Part shown: piece by piece, positions 1 through 9,562 of the stretch | How positions within the stretch are numbered: position 1 is the first letter of the stretch | Layout: each line of letters opens with the position of its first letter | NCBI GenBank assembly: GCA_900550025.1 | Contig: URQP01000052.1 | Span: forward strand, 1-17,906 | Reading direction: 5' to 3' | Length of the DNA: 17,906 bases | Source of the DNA: an uncultured Porphyromonadaceae bacterium | Lineage (GTDB): Bacteria > Bacteroidota > Bacteroidia > Bacteroidales > Muribaculaceae | Notes under the pieces: generated by a model | Database searches by the model: none | What the model was told of the DNA's origin: nothing | Seen by the model: only the letters and a program-made list of their open reading frames with translations | Program-made: the position numbers and the translations under genes

Positions 1-1232
1 CCTACCATGAAAATTTCGTTAGGGTAGAGGAGTGAATGGCGTAATGCTATCAACTTCTTGGAATCAACAGGTGTCACCGACGCATAATCGCACATTTGGG
101 CCGCAATCGTCTCTACTTTTTTTGTCTTCAAATCAATTTGGAATATGGGCGACGGTCCGTGATATGGCGCTATGAAATAAATGCTTTTGCTGTCAGGCGC
201 CCATGCGATTGTGTTGACCGTATAGTCCCAGTCGGCTGTCAGGTCGGTTTTCTCTCCGGTTTTCATATCCATTACGAATATCCGGTTTTTGTCCGACTCG
301 TAACCATCGCGTTCCATCGACAGCCATGCAAGTTTGTCGCCTTTTGGCGAGAATACCGGATTGGTGTCGTATCCCATCATGCCTTCCGTCAGATTTTTGG
401 TCTGCTTGGTGGCTATGTCGTAAAGGTATAAATCTGAATTTGTCGACAAAGAATATTCTTTACCGGTCTTTTTGCGGGATACGTATACCACGCCTTTGGA
501 GTCAGGAGTCCATGCCAATGACTCGATGCCTCCGAACGGTTTCATGGGCGATTCGTATGGCTCGCCTTCCATAATGTCGGTTATTCCGGACAGTTTTTCT
601 CCGTCATAGTCGGCTATGAAAGGGTGTGGAATCTCCGTTACCCATTCGTCCCAGTGCTTATACATCAGGTCATCGACAATGATGGCGTTTGCCTTGTCCA
701 AATCAGGGTATGTGTCGGTCACGGTCTTGCCGTATTTTACATTGCTGATGAAGAGCACTTTCTTTTCATCGGGCGAGAATATAAAACCTCCGATTCCCTT
801 TTCCACTGATGATATTTGTTTACGGTTTGAGCCGTCAGCGTCCATTACAAACAGTTGCAGCCCATTGTCGGCTTTGTAGAGGAATGCGATTTGTTTTCCG
901 CCGTTCAGCCATACCGCATTTGCTTCTGATTCTGTCGTGGTTGTGATTTGCCTGTTGTTTTTGCCGTCAGTGTCCATAATCCACAATTCTGTGTTGCCTT
1001 TGTTTGCGGCAAGGCTGGTGAATGTCACAGAATACAGGATTCCTTTCTTGTCGGGCGATAATTGTGGGTTGCCTACTTGCCCGAACGCTTCAATCAGCTC
1101 GGGCGTGAATTTTCCGTCTTTTACTTCAAAAGACGGACGGCCTATCAATTCTGCCGTTTCCGAGGCAGATACCGCTGTCCCGGCCGTAGCAAGCAGTGAA
1201 GCCATAACGATTGTAGTTTTTGTTAAATTCAT
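1..1232 (-). CDS. S9-family serine peptidase (DPP5-like), N-terminal part, truncated at left edge
   Basis: I translated this frame from the reverse complement: about 410 codons are present and no stop occurs before position 1. It opens with a Sec signal peptide (MNLTKTTIVMASLLATAG, cleavage near VSA-SE), so the product is exported to the periplasm or envelope. The rest is a seven-bladed-propeller-like series of WD40/PD40-type repeats, with phrases such as NPQLSPDKKGILYSV, FSPDEKKVLFIS, LAWTPDSKGVVYVS and IAWAPDSKSIYFIA. This is the propeller of prolyl-oligopeptidase (S9) enzymes, and the pattern recalls Porphyromonas DPP5. The alpha/beta-hydrolase domain with the catalytic Ser, Asp and His would lie outside the window, so activity cannot be checked. 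Family role: removing dipeptides from peptides during peptide-based nutrition. The start lies one base after the stop of the upstream radical-SAM gene, which implies translational coupling as the last visible gene of the operon. Confidence 0.87.
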   Translation of the reverse strand, partial: MNLTKTTIVMASLLATAGTAVSASETAELIGRPSFEVKDGKFTPELIEAFGQVGNPQLSPDKKGILYSVTFTSLAANKGNTELWIMDTDGKNNRQITTTTESEANAVWLNGGKQIAFLYKADNGLQLFVMDADGSNRKQISSVEKGIGGFIFSPDEKKVLFISNVKYGKTVTDTYPDLDKANAIIVDDLMYKHWDEWVTEIPHPFIADYDGEKLSGITDIMEGEPYESPMKPFGGIESLAWTPDSKGVVYVSRKKTGKEYSLSTNSDLYLYDIATKQTKNLTEGMMGYDTNPVFSPKGDKLAWLSMERDGYESDKNRIFVMDMKTGEKTDLTADWDYTVNTIAWAPDSKSIYFIAPYHGPSPIFQIDLKTKKVETIAAQMCDYASVTPVDSKKLIALRHSLLYPNEIFMV

Positions 1233-1233
1233 A

Positions 1234-3117
1234 TTACTTCTTTTTGTTATATATGTTGTTTTGTTTTTGCCATTTGTGGTTTGAACCGAACAGTTCTTTT
1301 AGTATGTCGTACCTGTTCAGTCTTGATAGCGATTTGCGTATGTCTCCGGCATATTCCTGCTTGTACCAGAAGAAATATTTCCGTTGATTCTGTTTTTCTT
1401 CAGGTGTTTTTGCCGTATAGATTTTCTCCATAGTGTATGGGTGGTACCCTGTGTAATATATTTCGGATGCCACGGTCATAGGTGTAGGGGTGAAGTCCTG
1501 CACCTGTTCCAAATGGAAATTGAGCTTTTTTGTGATTGCAGCCAATTCCGCCATGTCTTCTTCCGTACATGCGGGATGCGATGATATGAAATATGGTATG
1601 AGCTGTTGGCGCAAGCCGAATTTCTCATTCAGCTCGTCGAATGTCTTTTTAAACTTATAGAACAAATCGAAAGAAGGCTTGCGCATACATTTCAGCACGC
1701 GGCCGGATGTGTGCTCGGGAGCGACTTTCAGCCGTCCGGAGACGTGGTGCAGTATTAATTCTTCATTGTACCGCTTGTTGATTTTGTCGACTTTCGGATT
1801 CCGGTTGGCTGCCATCGACAGGTCGTATCTTACTCCGCTGCCTATGAATGATTTTTTCACGCCGTCGATTGCGTCCACTTCATGGTAGATGTCGAGCAGC
1901 GGCGCGTGGTTGTTGTCCAGATTGGGGCACGGTTGCGGATGAAGGCATGACGGCCGTGTGCATTTTTTGCATTTTTCCATGTCATAGCCGTGCATTTTGT
2001 ACATATTGGCCGACGGCCCTCCTAAATCGGAGATATATCCTTTGAAATCGGGCATACCGGTTATCTGCCGCGCTTCTTTCAGTATCGACTTTTTGCTGCG
2101 CGAGGCTATGAATTTGCCTTGGTGGGCGGAGATGGTGCAGAAGGCGCATCCTCCGAAGCATCCGCGGTGCATATTTATTGAATGGCGTATCATTTCGTAT
2201 GCCGGTATGGTCTTGCCGTTATAGCGGGGATGTGGCATGCGGGTGTAAGGCAAATCGAATGAAGCGTCGATTTCAGCCTCTGTCATTGGAGGGTACATCC
2301 GGTTGACTTTTATCACCCGGTTGCCGGTCGGTTGCCAAAGATTTCTGCCATGCCATCTGTTCGACTCTATTTCTATATGCTTGAAGTTTTCTGCTTGTTT
2401 CTTTTTGTCGGCCAAGCATTCTTCGTATGAATGGAGTATAAAATTGTCGTCTCCGTCTGATTCGTTTGGAATAAATTCTTTTTTAAGCGACACCACAGTC
2501 TGGGGTATGCCGGTCAATTCACGTATATCCGTTCCTGTTTCTATTTGCCTTGCAATCTCGGTAACGGCTTTTTCTCCCATTCCATAAACAAGCATGTCTG
2601 CTCCGCATTCCGAAAGGATTGAAGGCCGTAGCTTGTCTTGCCAATAGTCGTAGTGCGACAGCCTACGTAAAGATGCTTCTATTCCACCAGCTATCACCGG
2701 AGTGTCAGGAAATAATTTCTTCAGTATGCTGCAATATACTATCGTGGGATAGTCCGGGCGTGCGCCATGCCGGCCGTTTGGCGTATATGCGTCGTCGCTG
2801 CGTCTGCGCCGGGCGGCTGTGTAGTGGTTGACCATAGAGTCCATCGCTCCTGCCGATACTCCGAAAAACAGGCGCGGCTTGCCCAATTTCTTGAAATCCC
2901 GCAAATCGTCCTGCCAATTGGGTTGTGGAACTATTGCAACACGGTATCCTTCCGATTCAAGAACTCTGCCGATTACGGCGCATCCCATCGACGGATGGTC
3001 GATGTATGCGTCTCCTGAGAACAGGATTACGTCGATATAGTCCCATCCTCTGCTCTCGATTTCTTTTTTGCTCGTAGGCAGCCACGACTCAATATTGCCT
3101 GTCTTATGATTTTCCAT
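1234..3117 (-). CDS. YgiQ-family radical SAM protein
   Basis: The product is 627 aa. The radical-SAM iron-sulfur motif CxxxCxxC is clear at Cys320, Cys324 and Cys327 (CFGGCAFC), preceded by HRG as in the YgiQ/UPF0313 family. An N-terminal region (about 1-200) resembles the cobalamin-binding-like part of the family (FSGDAYIDHPSMG, GGIEASLRR). A second cysteine cluster at Cys383, Cys386, Cys391 and Cys397 could bind another metal centre. The C-terminal part (about 540-610, DFTPTPMTVAS, FFWYKQEY) matches the DUF3362-like tail. Family length is about 600-700 aa, so the gene looks complete. The reaction of YgiQ proteins is not known to me and I assign none. The start overlaps the end of uvrB by 14 nt, and the next gene starts 1 nt after its stop, so it is translationally coupled on both sides. 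Confidence 0.93.
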   Translation of the reverse strand: MENHKTGNIESWLPTSKKEIESRGWDYIDVILFSGDAYIDHPSMGCAVIGRVLESEGYRVAIVPQPNWQDDLRDFKKLGKPRLFFGVSAGAMDSMVNHYTAARRRRSDDAYTPNGRHGARPDYPTIVYCSILKKLFPDTPVIAGGIEASLRRLSHYDYWQDKLRPSILSECGADMLVYGMGEKAVTEIARQIETGTDIRELTGIPQTVVSLKKEFIPNESDGDDNFILHSYEECLADKKKQAENFKHIEIESNRWHGRNLWQPTGNRVIKVNRMYPPMTEAEIDASFDLPYTRMPHPRYNGKTIPAYEMIRHSINMHRGCFGGCAFCTISAHQGKFIASRSKKSILKEARQITGMPDFKGYISDLGGPSANMYKMHGYDMEKCKKCTRPSCLHPQPCPNLDNNHAPLLDIYHEVDAIDGVKKSFIGSGVRYDLSMAANRNPKVDKINKRYNEELILHHVSGRLKVAPEHTSGRVLKCMRKPSFDLFYKFKKTFDELNEKFGLRQQLIPYFISSHPACTEEDMAELAAITKKLNFHLEQVQDFTPTPMTVASEIYYTGYHPYTMEKIYTAKTPEEKQNQRKYFFWYKQEYAGDIRKSLSRLNRYDILKELFGSNHKWQKQNNIYNKKK

Positions 3118-5152
3118 TCAGCAAATCTTCCATTTTAAGCATTTCATCCCGGAGTTGTGCCGCCGAAAGAAAGTCCATGTTTTTGGCGGCGTCGAGCATG
3201 TCTTGCCGTGTCTTGGCAATGGCTTTCTGTAGCTCCTCTTTGGTCATATAGCTTACGACGGGGTCGGCAGCCGCGCGGATGTCTTCTTTCTTGTCGGGAT
3301 ATGTATATTTGTTTTGCGGAACAGATTTTTTGCTAGTATGTTGCTTTTCTGTCCTGTTGTCTTGGCCGATAATCGGTGTACGGTCTTTGATGATGGCCTT
3401 GGGGGTTATTCCATTTTTCTCGTTGTATGCCAGCTGTATGGAGCGGCGCCGTTCTGTCTCTTCGATTGTAAGCCGCATTGAGTCGGTGATTTTGTCGGCA
3501 TACATTATGACTGTGCCGTTGAGGTTTCTTGCCGCGCGTCCTACTGTCTGTGTCAGCGACCTGTGTGAGCGCAGGAAGCCTTCTTTGTCGGCATCGATTA
3601 TTGCAACTAACGACACTTCCGGCAGGTCGAGGCCTTCGCGCAGCAGGTTCACTCCGATAAGCACGTCGATTACCCCTGCCCTCAGGTCGTCGAGTATCTG
3701 TATGCGGTCCATTGTGTCGACGTCGGAGTGTATGTAGGCACAGTTTATGTCGAGTTTCGCAAGATATGAGGTCAGTTCTTCCGCCATTCGTTTTGTCAGT
3801 GTGGTCACTAATGTTCGCTCGTGGTTTTCGATGCGTCTTGTGATTTCTTCGAGTAAATCGTCGATTTGCCCTTTCGACGGGCGGACAATGATAAGCGGGT
3901 CGAGCAGCCCTGTAGGCCGTATCAGTTGTTCCACTATCACTCCCTCCGATTTTTCAAGTTCATAGTCGGCGGGTGTCGCGCTCACATATATTGTCTGGCC
4001 AGTGGCTGCCTCGAATTCCTCGAATTTAAGGGGGCGGTTGTCGATTGCGGCCGGCAGACGGAATCCATATTCGACAAGGTTCATTTTCCGGGATATGTCG
4101 CCTCCGTACATCGCGCGTATTTGTGGAATGGTGACATGGCTTTCGTCGATGATGGTCAGAAAGTCTTCGGGAAAATAGTCGAGAAGGCAGAACGGCCGCA
4201 TTCCCGGTTCTCTGCCGTCGAAATAGCGGGAGTAGTTTTCTATGCCGGAGCAATAGCCTACTTCCCGAATCATTTCCACGTCGTAGGTTACTCTTTCGTA
4301 TAGCCTTTTTGCCTCTATCTCCCTCCCTTCGTTGCGGAACATTTCAACTTGTTTGCCAAGGTCAATCTCTATTTGTCCGATGGCTTCCGCCGTGCGCTCT
4401 TTTGTCGTGACGAAGATGTTGGCGGGAAATATTTTGTAGCCTTCGAGCTCGCTTTCCACATACATCGTTTCCGGATTGAGCGCTGAAATTGATTCAATCT
4501 CGTCTCCCCAGAATATTATGCGTATTATTATTTCCTCGTAGGCAAGATACAGGTCGATTGTATCGCCTTTTACACGGAATTGTCCGCGTCCAAGTTCGTT
4601 TTCATTGCGTGAATACAGGGAATCGACCAGTTTGCGCAGCAACTCGTTGCGGGAAATTTGTTGCCCGACTTTTATTTCTACCACGTTCTTGTCGAAATCT
4701 TCGGGGTTGCCTATGCCGTACAGACATGATACGGACGACACGATGATGACGTCGCGCCGCCCTGACAGCAGTGCCGTAGTCGCCGCAAGGCGCAGCCGGT
4801 CGATTTCGTCATTTATCATCAAATCCTTCTCGATGTATTTGTCGGACGAGGGGATGTAGGCTTCCGGCTGATAATAATCGTAGTATGACACGAAATAGTG
4901 CACGGCATTGTCGGGAAAATAATTCTTGAACTCGGCATAAAGCTGCGCCGCGAGAGTCTTGTTGTGCGAAAGCACAAGGGTGGGGCGGTTAAGGCGTTCA
5001 ATGACATTTGCCATTGTGAACGTCTTACCGGAACCGGTCACGCCGAGCAGAGTCTGGTATTTTGTTCCCTCTGCCGCGCATTTGCATAATTCGTCGATGG
5101 CTTGTGGCTGGTCGCCGGTCGGTTGATATTTTGAATGAAGTTTGAAATCCAT
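3104..5152 (-). CDS. uvrB: UvrABC system protein B (excinuclease helicase subunit)
   Basis: This 682-aa protein is full length for UvrB. Walker A is GVTGSGKT at residues 37-44. The beta-hairpin that inserts between DNA strands is seen as [12 protein letters not shown] (about 93-104). Helicase motifs follow: DESH near 335, [10 protein letters not shown] near 380, and the motif V/VI region [14 protein letters not shown] and QTVGRAARN near 500-545. A C-terminal UVR domain (about 640-680, [20 protein letters not shown]) provides the UvrC contact. UvrB takes damaged DNA from UvrA, verifies the lesion and recruits UvrC for dual incision in nucleotide excision repair. It starts 13 nt after the META lipoprotein stop and overlaps the radical-SAM start by 14 nt, so it sits inside a five-gene operon. 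No SOS (LexA-like) box was recognised before it. Confidence 0.98.
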   Translation of the reverse strand: MDFKLHSKYQPTGDQPQAIDELCKCAAEGTKYQTLLGVTGSGKTFTMANVIERLNRPTLVLSHNKTLAAQLYAEFKNYFPDNAVHYFVSYYDYYQPEAYIPSSDKYIEKDLMINDEIDRLRLAATTALLSGRRDVIIVSSVSCLYGIGNPEDFDKNVVEIKVGQQISRNELLRKLVDSLYSRNENELGRGQFRVKGDTIDLYLAYEEIIIRIIFWGDEIESISALNPETMYVESELEGYKIFPANIFVTTKERTAEAIGQIEIDLGKQVEMFRNEGREIEAKRLYERVTYDVEMIREVGYCSGIENYSRYFDGREPGMRPFCLLDYFPEDFLTIIDESHVTIPQIRAMYGGDISRKMNLVEYGFRLPAAIDNRPLKFEEFEAATGQTIYVSATPADYELEKSEGVIVEQLIRPTGLLDPLIIVRPSKGQIDDLLEEITRRIENHERTLVTTLTKRMAEELTSYLAKLDINCAYIHSDVDTMDRIQILDDLRAGVIDVLIGVNLLREGLDLPEVSLVAIIDADKEGFLRSHRSLTQTVGRAARNLNGTVIMYADKITDSMRLTIEETERRRSIQLAYNEKNGITPKAIIKDRTPIIGQDNRTEKQHTSKKSVPQNKYTYPDKKEDIRAAADPVVSYMTKEELQKAIAKTRQDMLDAAKNMDFLSAAQLRDEMLKMEDLLNGKS

Positions 5153-5165
5153 TCTGTCTGATTAT

Positions 5166-6029
5166 CTATTCGCCGGTATCGAATTTTTTTCTCACAAGGG
5201 AAAGCACCTCTTTTTTGTCTTTGTCGCAAAGGATAGCCTCATTGCGGTTTTTGCGGTTGATGTATTCAACTTCTTCAAGGGCGATAAGCAGGTTTCGCTC
5301 TATATTCATTGTTTCTCCGCCGCAGTTGTTATTTGTTGAGGTGATGTTAAAAAACTGGATGAACCAGTCTTTGTTCCTGTCAAGCCCGATTTGCCCGTTG
5401 ATTATGTTGCATCCGAGATTGCCATGCAGTTTCAGTTCAGGAATGTCGATTATCAATGTCAATTCATTGCCTGTAATGCCTTTGCCATGGATTGACGACA
5501 CTGCCCATGACCCTGACAGCACATCTGCATTGTGGCGTTTGGTGTGCATCACAGTTGTTCCTGCGGAGTCTTTCAAATCCATATAGTATAAATCCGATTT
5601 TTTGTAAATCGAGAAGGTCGCTGCGGCATTGATGGCGTTCAGGATGTTGTGCTCGTCGCTTACGGCGTCGCAGTGCCTTGTCGTGGTTATCACGTTGTAG
5701 AAGTCGATGCCGTTGTCGTTCTCGATGTTGAAACTTCCGTTTATATAGTTGCATCCCGTGAATCCGTAAATGCGTCCTTCTTTCGGGCTGAAGTCAATGT
5801 ATGCCCTTTCGTCCATAGCGTCGATGTCCTTTCCGCCGGCATTGAGTATAATCCATTCTCCTTTTACTCTTTGCTTTTGGTCGGGTACGGCAATCTTATC
5901 AGAACGTGTCTGTTCTTCTGTTATCGGCTCGTTGACATATTCTATTTTTGAAGTGTCTTTATTTGCAGTCTTGCAAGAAAGCATTAGGCAAAGACAGGCA
6001 ATTGCCGTTATATGAATTGTTGTTTTCAT
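5166..6029 (-). CDS. lipoprotein with two tandem META domains
   Basis: The product is 287 aa. A lipoprotein signal peptide ends in the lipobox LMLSC with Cys19 as the lipidated residue, so the protein is membrane-anchored in the envelope. Two META (DUF306/HslJ-like) domains follow. The first spans about 55-165, starting GEWIILNAGG, with GCNYING at 92-98 and a second cysteine in TTTRHCDA (Cys120). The second spans about 170-285, starting LSGSWAVSSI, with GCNIING at 206-212 and a second cysteine in NNNCGGET (Cys236). Each repeat keeps the conserved GCN turn and a paired cysteine, so the duplication is clear within one chain. META proteins such as HslJ are linked to heat and novobiocin resistance in E. 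coli, but the biochemical role is unknown. It lies 24 nt after ndh and 13 nt before uvrB, in one operon. Confidence 0.9.
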   Translation of the reverse strand: MKTTIHITAIACLCLMLSCKTANKDTSKIEYVNEPITEEQTRSDKIAVPDQKQRVKGEWIILNAGGKDIDAMDERAYIDFSPKEGRIYGFTGCNYINGSFNIENDNGIDFYNVITTTRHCDAVSDEHNILNAINAAATFSIYKKSDLYYMDLKDSAGTTVMHTKRHNADVLSGSWAVSSIHGKGITGNELTLIIDIPELKLHGNLGCNIINGQIGLDRNKDWFIQFFNITSTNNNCGGETMNIERNLLIALEEVEYINRKNRNEAILCDKDKKEVLSLVRKKFDTGE

Positions 6030-6053
6030 TTTTAACTGTTTTATCGTTTTTAA

Positions 6054-7334
6054 TCATTCGTCCACCCAATGTTTCCGTATCGGATATTTTACGGGGCGTA
6101 TCAGCAGCCTTAAAGACGTGGTGTAGAAAATATAAGCCCATATCCAATTTATCAGCACGTTGACCTTGTTGCGCATTCCTAATATCGAAATCAGATGTAC
6201 GAACATCCATACAAACCATGCCGGGCGGCCGTAGAGATAGGAATATTTCAGGTCGCACACTGCCCGGTTACGGCCGATGGTAGCCATTGATCCTTTGTCT
6301 ACATAGTGGAAAGGTTTTGTGCCCTTTTCTCCGTTGAGCATGGCTGAAAGGCACGTGGCTTGCTGGATGGCTACTTGCGCCAGTTGCGGGTAGCCTTTGG
6401 GATGCGATTCGTCGCACAGCATGGCTATGTCGCCGATGGCATATATGTTGTCGTATCCCTTGATGTTGAATTTCCCGTCAATGACATATCTGTTGCCTCT
6501 TGCTATGGCGTCGGATGCGATGCCTTGTATTGTGTTGCCCGTAACTCCGGCAGTCCATATCAGGGTCTCGCAGTAGATGTCTTCTCCGTTGGATAAATGC
6601 ACGATGTTGTTTTCGTAAGATTCCATCATGCTGTTAAGCCGGGTTTCTATCATAAGATGTCCGAGATATGTTTCCGCGTCTTTCGATGCCCTTTCGCTCA
6701 TTGTGCGTAGGTAGCGGTCTGTGCCTTCTATGAGGATTACCCTCACGTCGTCTTTGTCGATTTCCGGATATTCGCGTTTCAGGATGTAGCGTTTCATCTC
6801 ACCTAACGCGCCGGCTATTTCTACACCGGTAGGGCCGCCTCCGATGACAACGAAGCTGAGCAATTCCTTTTTTCTTTTTTTGTCTGTGGTTATGCAGGCT
6901 CTTTCCAGTCTGTCCAGAATCTCGTTCCTTAGGCGTATGGCCTCGGCAGTGGATTTCAAAGTGTGCACTTTCTCTTTCAGCCCCGGATTGTTGAAGAAGT
7001 TGTTTGTTGTGCCGGTGGCGATTATGAGCTTGTCATAGTGCATTTCTTCGAACTGTGTCTTGACAACGTTTTTCTCCGGAATGATGGCTGAGACTTGCCC
7101 GAGGTGGAAATTCACGTTCTTCAGCCTTCTCATTTCGCGGCGGAAGGGGAAAGATATGCTGCTCGGCTCCAGTCCGGAAGACGCTATCTGGTAGAATAAT
7201 GGCGGAAAGCAATGGAAATTGTGCTTGTCGATGATTGTTATTCTGTATTTGTTCTTGTCTAATTTCTTTGCGAGATGCAAGCCTGCGAATCCTCCGCCGA
7301 TTATTACTATGTGTTCAAAAGAATTTTGTTCCAT
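6054..7334 (-). CDS. ndh: type II NADH:quinone oxidoreductase (NDH-2)
   Basis: From the ATG at 7334 the product is 426 aa. I prefer this start over one 30 nt upstream because MEQNSFEHIVIIGGGFAG puts the FAD fold right at the N-terminus, as in the family. Two dinucleotide-binding glycine motifs are visible: GGGFAG at 13-18 (FAD) and GGGPTG at about 165-170 (NADH). The FAD-phosphate motif is YAIGDIA near residue 310. The C-terminal 60 residues (VFVHLISILG and LINWIWAYIFYT) are hydrophobic and amphipathic, as expected for monotopic membrane attachment. NDH-2 passes electrons from NADH to menaquinone at the cytoplasmic face without pumping protons. It is the first gene of the minus-strand operon; a -7 box (TACCTTTG on the minus strand) lies about 70 nt upstream. 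Confidence 0.95.
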   Translation of the reverse strand: MEQNSFEHIVIIGGGFAGLHLAKKLDKNKYRITIIDKHNFHCFPPLFYQIASSGLEPSSISFPFRREMRRLKNVNFHLGQVSAIIPEKNVVKTQFEEMHYDKLIIATGTTNNFFNNPGLKEKVHTLKSTAEAIRLRNEILDRLERACITTDKKRKKELLSFVVIGGGPTGVEIAGALGEMKRYILKREYPEIDKDDVRVILIEGTDRYLRTMSERASKDAETYLGHLMIETRLNSMMESYENNIVHLSNGEDIYCETLIWTAGVTGNTIQGIASDAIARGNRYVIDGKFNIKGYDNIYAIGDIAMLCDESHPKGYPQLAQVAIQQATCLSAMLNGEKGTKPFHYVDKGSMATIGRNRAVCDLKYSYLYGRPAWFVWMFVHLISILGMRNKVNVLINWIWAYIFYTTSLRLLIRPVKYPIRKHWVDE

Positions 7335-7405
7335 AAGTTGTTTAAATATATGATAATAACGCAATCGTTATTAAAAAGTTTAAGATAAACTTTATTATCC
7401 GTATG

Positions 7406-7413
7406 CAAAGGTA
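7406..7413 (-). promoter_or_regulatory. Bacteroidota -7 element for the ndh-uvrB operon
   Basis: The minus strand reads TACCTTTG, a full match to TAnnTTTG. Transcription would start near 7400 and leave a leader of about 65 nt before the ndh ATG at 7334. I find no good TTTG -33 box at the usual distance, so this is a moderate call. Confidence 0.55.
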
Positions 7414-7434
7414 CGGAAAATAAACTTTTTGCAT

Positions 7435-7442
7435 TACATTTG
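7435..7442 (+). promoter_or_regulatory. Bacteroidota -7 element for the TPR gene
   Basis: TACATTTG matches TAnnTTTG exactly. The predicted start near 7448 leaves a leader of about 19 nt before the ATG at 7467. It lies only 21 nt from the divergent ndh -7 box, so the two promoters would share upstream DNA. No clear -33 box is seen. Confidence 0.55.
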
Positions 7443-7466
7443 CATTGTTAAATTATATAAGTGGTA

Positions 7467-9506
7467 ATGTCAGGAATACATAAGTCGGTATGCTGTGCGG
7501 TTGTAGTTATTCTCACATTGTTTCTTGCCCCTGTGCGGCTGAATGCCCAGATAAACACGGAACAGGTGATGACAATCGGAAAGAATGCCTTATATTTTGA
7601 GGATTATATCCTTTCTATACAATATTTCAATCAGGTGATTGCCGTGAAGCCGTATTTGGCCGAGCCTTATTTTTTCAGAGGTGTGGCAAAGTTCTATCTT
7701 GAGGATTATAAAGGCGCTGAAAGCGATTGCTCGCTTGCGATAGAGCGCAATCCTTTCATTGTCGACGCTTATCAGGTAAGGGGTATATGCCGGCAGATTC
7801 TGAACGATGACAAGGGGGCTATCGCGGACTATGATGTCGGGCTGGAATATCTTCCGGAAAATAAGACATTCTTGCTCAATAAGGCGATTGCCCAGCAGGA
7901 GATTGAGGATTATGAGGGTTCCGGAGAAACGTTCAAGACACTGCTGTCGTATTATCCTAAATACGACAATGCTTATTTGGGGCTTGCGGAGCTGCAGTTG
8001 TCGCAAGGCGACACTATCAGCGCGCTGGACAACATCTCGAAGTGCATTGAGTTGAATAAGAACAACTCTGACGCTTTTGTCATGCGGGCAAGCGTGTATA
8101 TTAAGAATAAGGATAATTACAGGAAAGCTTTGGACGATATGGACGCGGCCATCAAATTGCAGCCGAAGCAGGCGGATTTTTTTGTCAACCGCGCTTTCCT
8201 TAAATATAATCTTGATGATTATTTTGGCGCGATGGCCGATTTTGATTATGCCATCAGTCTTGAGCCTTCAAATATGGCCGCGCATCTTAACAGGGGGTTG
8301 CTCCGTATGGAGGTGGAGGACAACAACAAGGCAATCGAGGATTTCACGTTTGTGATAAATCAGGAACCTGATAATTATATGGCTATATACAACCGGGCCA
8401 TGCTTTATCAGAAAACCGGACAGCATAAGTTGGCTATCGCGGATTTCGACCGAGTCATAGAGCAGTATCCTACTGTGGCGATGTTGTATTTCGACCGTAG
8501 CGAGAGCAAGCGTCTGTCGGGTGACATGAATGGCGGAGAGCGGGATTATTACAAATCCCGTGAATTAAGCCGTCAGGTTGCCGATAATAAGCTTGGTGAG
8601 TCGGAGGAGATGGAAGAGGAAAAAGAAGATTCTCCCAATTCTGTCATAAAGCGGTTCAAGAGTATGGTCGCTGTTGAAAACGAAAAGGTCGTGAAGCCGG
8701 AATATGACAATAAGTACCGTGGCAAAGTGCAGAACTACAATGCGCCTGTGAATATCGAGAAGGAATATATCCTGTCTTATTACGATAAGTTGTCTGAATT
8801 GCGGACCAACGCTTATTATCAGAAAGAGCTTGACGAACTTAATTCAAGCCATTATTTGCGTGACAAATTGTATGTGACTAATGTAGAGCCGAAGCTGTCG
8901 GAAGAGCAGATTCAGACGCAGTTCAGCCTGATAAGGCATTATTCCAGCCTTCTTTCCGCGTCGGAAAAGCGTCCGGTGGATTTCTTCGGCCGCGCGATAA
9001 GTTATTTCTTGGTGAAAAATTATGACGGAGCCGTCGAGGATTTGTCAAAAGCCATTGAGCGGAGCCCTCAATTTGCGTTGGCTTATTTTGCCCGGGCTAT
9101 GGCCCGCTACGGGCAGTTGGGTGTCGAGGAAAGCTCTAAGGCTGTGTCGGAGTCAGGCGCGCGGAAAGCTGATTTCGGAATGCCGGATGTTGAAGCGATG
9201 AAAGAACGCCAGCTATTGGATTTGGTAATTGAAGATCTTGACAAGGTTATAGAATTGTCGCCAAACCTTGTGTATGCCTACTTCAATAAAGGGAACATAT
9301 ATATAAAGAGGCATGATTATACGTCGGCAATCTCATGCTTTACGGATGCGATTAATATAAAATCGGATTTTGGAGAGGCTTATTATAATAGAGGTATGAT
9401 GTATCTCCAGCTTGGCAATATGGAAAAAGGCGTGGCTGATTTGAGTAAGGCTGGCGAATTGGGGATATTATCGTCGTATTATGTGTTGAAGCGGATGAGA
9501 AGGTGA
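7467..9506 (+). CDS. secreted TPR-repeat protein
   Basis: The product is 679 aa from ATG 7467. An in-frame GTG two codons earlier is possible, but the ATG gives a cleaner signal peptide, with a hydrophobic run CCAVVVILTLFLAPV and probable cleavage after NAQ at about 28. Residues 31-370 are about ten tetratricopeptide repeats with the A/G-Y-F/A-DxAI-P signature (for example YFFRGVAKFYLEDYKGAESD and FDYAISLEPSNMAAHLNRG). An acidic stretch (GESEEMEEEKEDS, 378-390) and a non-repeat linker (about 390-500) follow, then a second TPR block (about 505-679). TPR arrays are protein-protein scaffolds; the signal peptide puts this one in the periplasm. The partner and process are unknown. It is a single gene, divergent from ndh and followed 108 nt later by thrS. 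Confidence 0.88.
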   Translation: MSGIHKSVCCAVVVILTLFLAPVRLNAQINTEQVMTIGKNALYFEDYILSIQYFNQVIAVKPYLAEPYFFRGVAKFYLEDYKGAESDCSLAIERNPFIVDAYQVRGICRQILNDDKGAIADYDVGLEYLPENKTFLLNKAIAQQEIEDYEGSGETFKTLLSYYPKYDNAYLGLAELQLSQGDTISALDNISKCIELNKNNSDAFVMRASVYIKNKDNYRKALDDMDAAIKLQPKQADFFVNRAFLKYNLDDYFGAMADFDYAISLEPSNMAAHLNRGLLRMEVEDNNKAIEDFTFVINQEPDNYMAIYNRAMLYQKTGQHKLAIADFDRVIEQYPTVAMLYFDRSESKRLSGDMNGGERDYYKSRELSRQVADNKLGESEEMEEEKEDSPNSVIKRFKSMVAVENEKVVKPEYDNKYRGKVQNYNAPVNIEKEYILSYYDKLSELRTNAYYQKELDELNSSHYLRDKLYVTNVEPKLSEEQIQTQFSLIRHYSSLLSASEKRPVDFFGRAISYFLVKNYDGAVEDLSKAIERSPQFALAYFARAMARYGQLGVEESSKAVSESGARKADFGMPDVEAMKERQLLDLVIEDLDKVIELSPNLVYAYFNKGNIYIKRHDYTSAISCFTDAINIKSDFGEAYYNRGMMYLQLGNMEKGVADLSKAGELGILSSYYVLKRMRR

Positions 9507-9531
9507 TTTGTGAAGAAAAAAAAGGAAAAAG

Positions 9532-9562
9532 TTTATTAACTTGCGATTATTGTATACTTTTG
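9532..9562 (+). promoter_or_regulatory. promoter of the thrS-infC-rpmI-rplT operon
   Basis: A -7 box TACTTTTG (9555-9562) matches TAnnTTTG, with a TTTA box (9532-9535) 19 nt upstream at the usual -33 distance. Transcription would start near 9568, giving a leader of about 47 nt before thrS. I see no T-box, tRNA-like fold or terminator in this leader, so threonine-responsive control is not evident. Confidence 0.6.
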
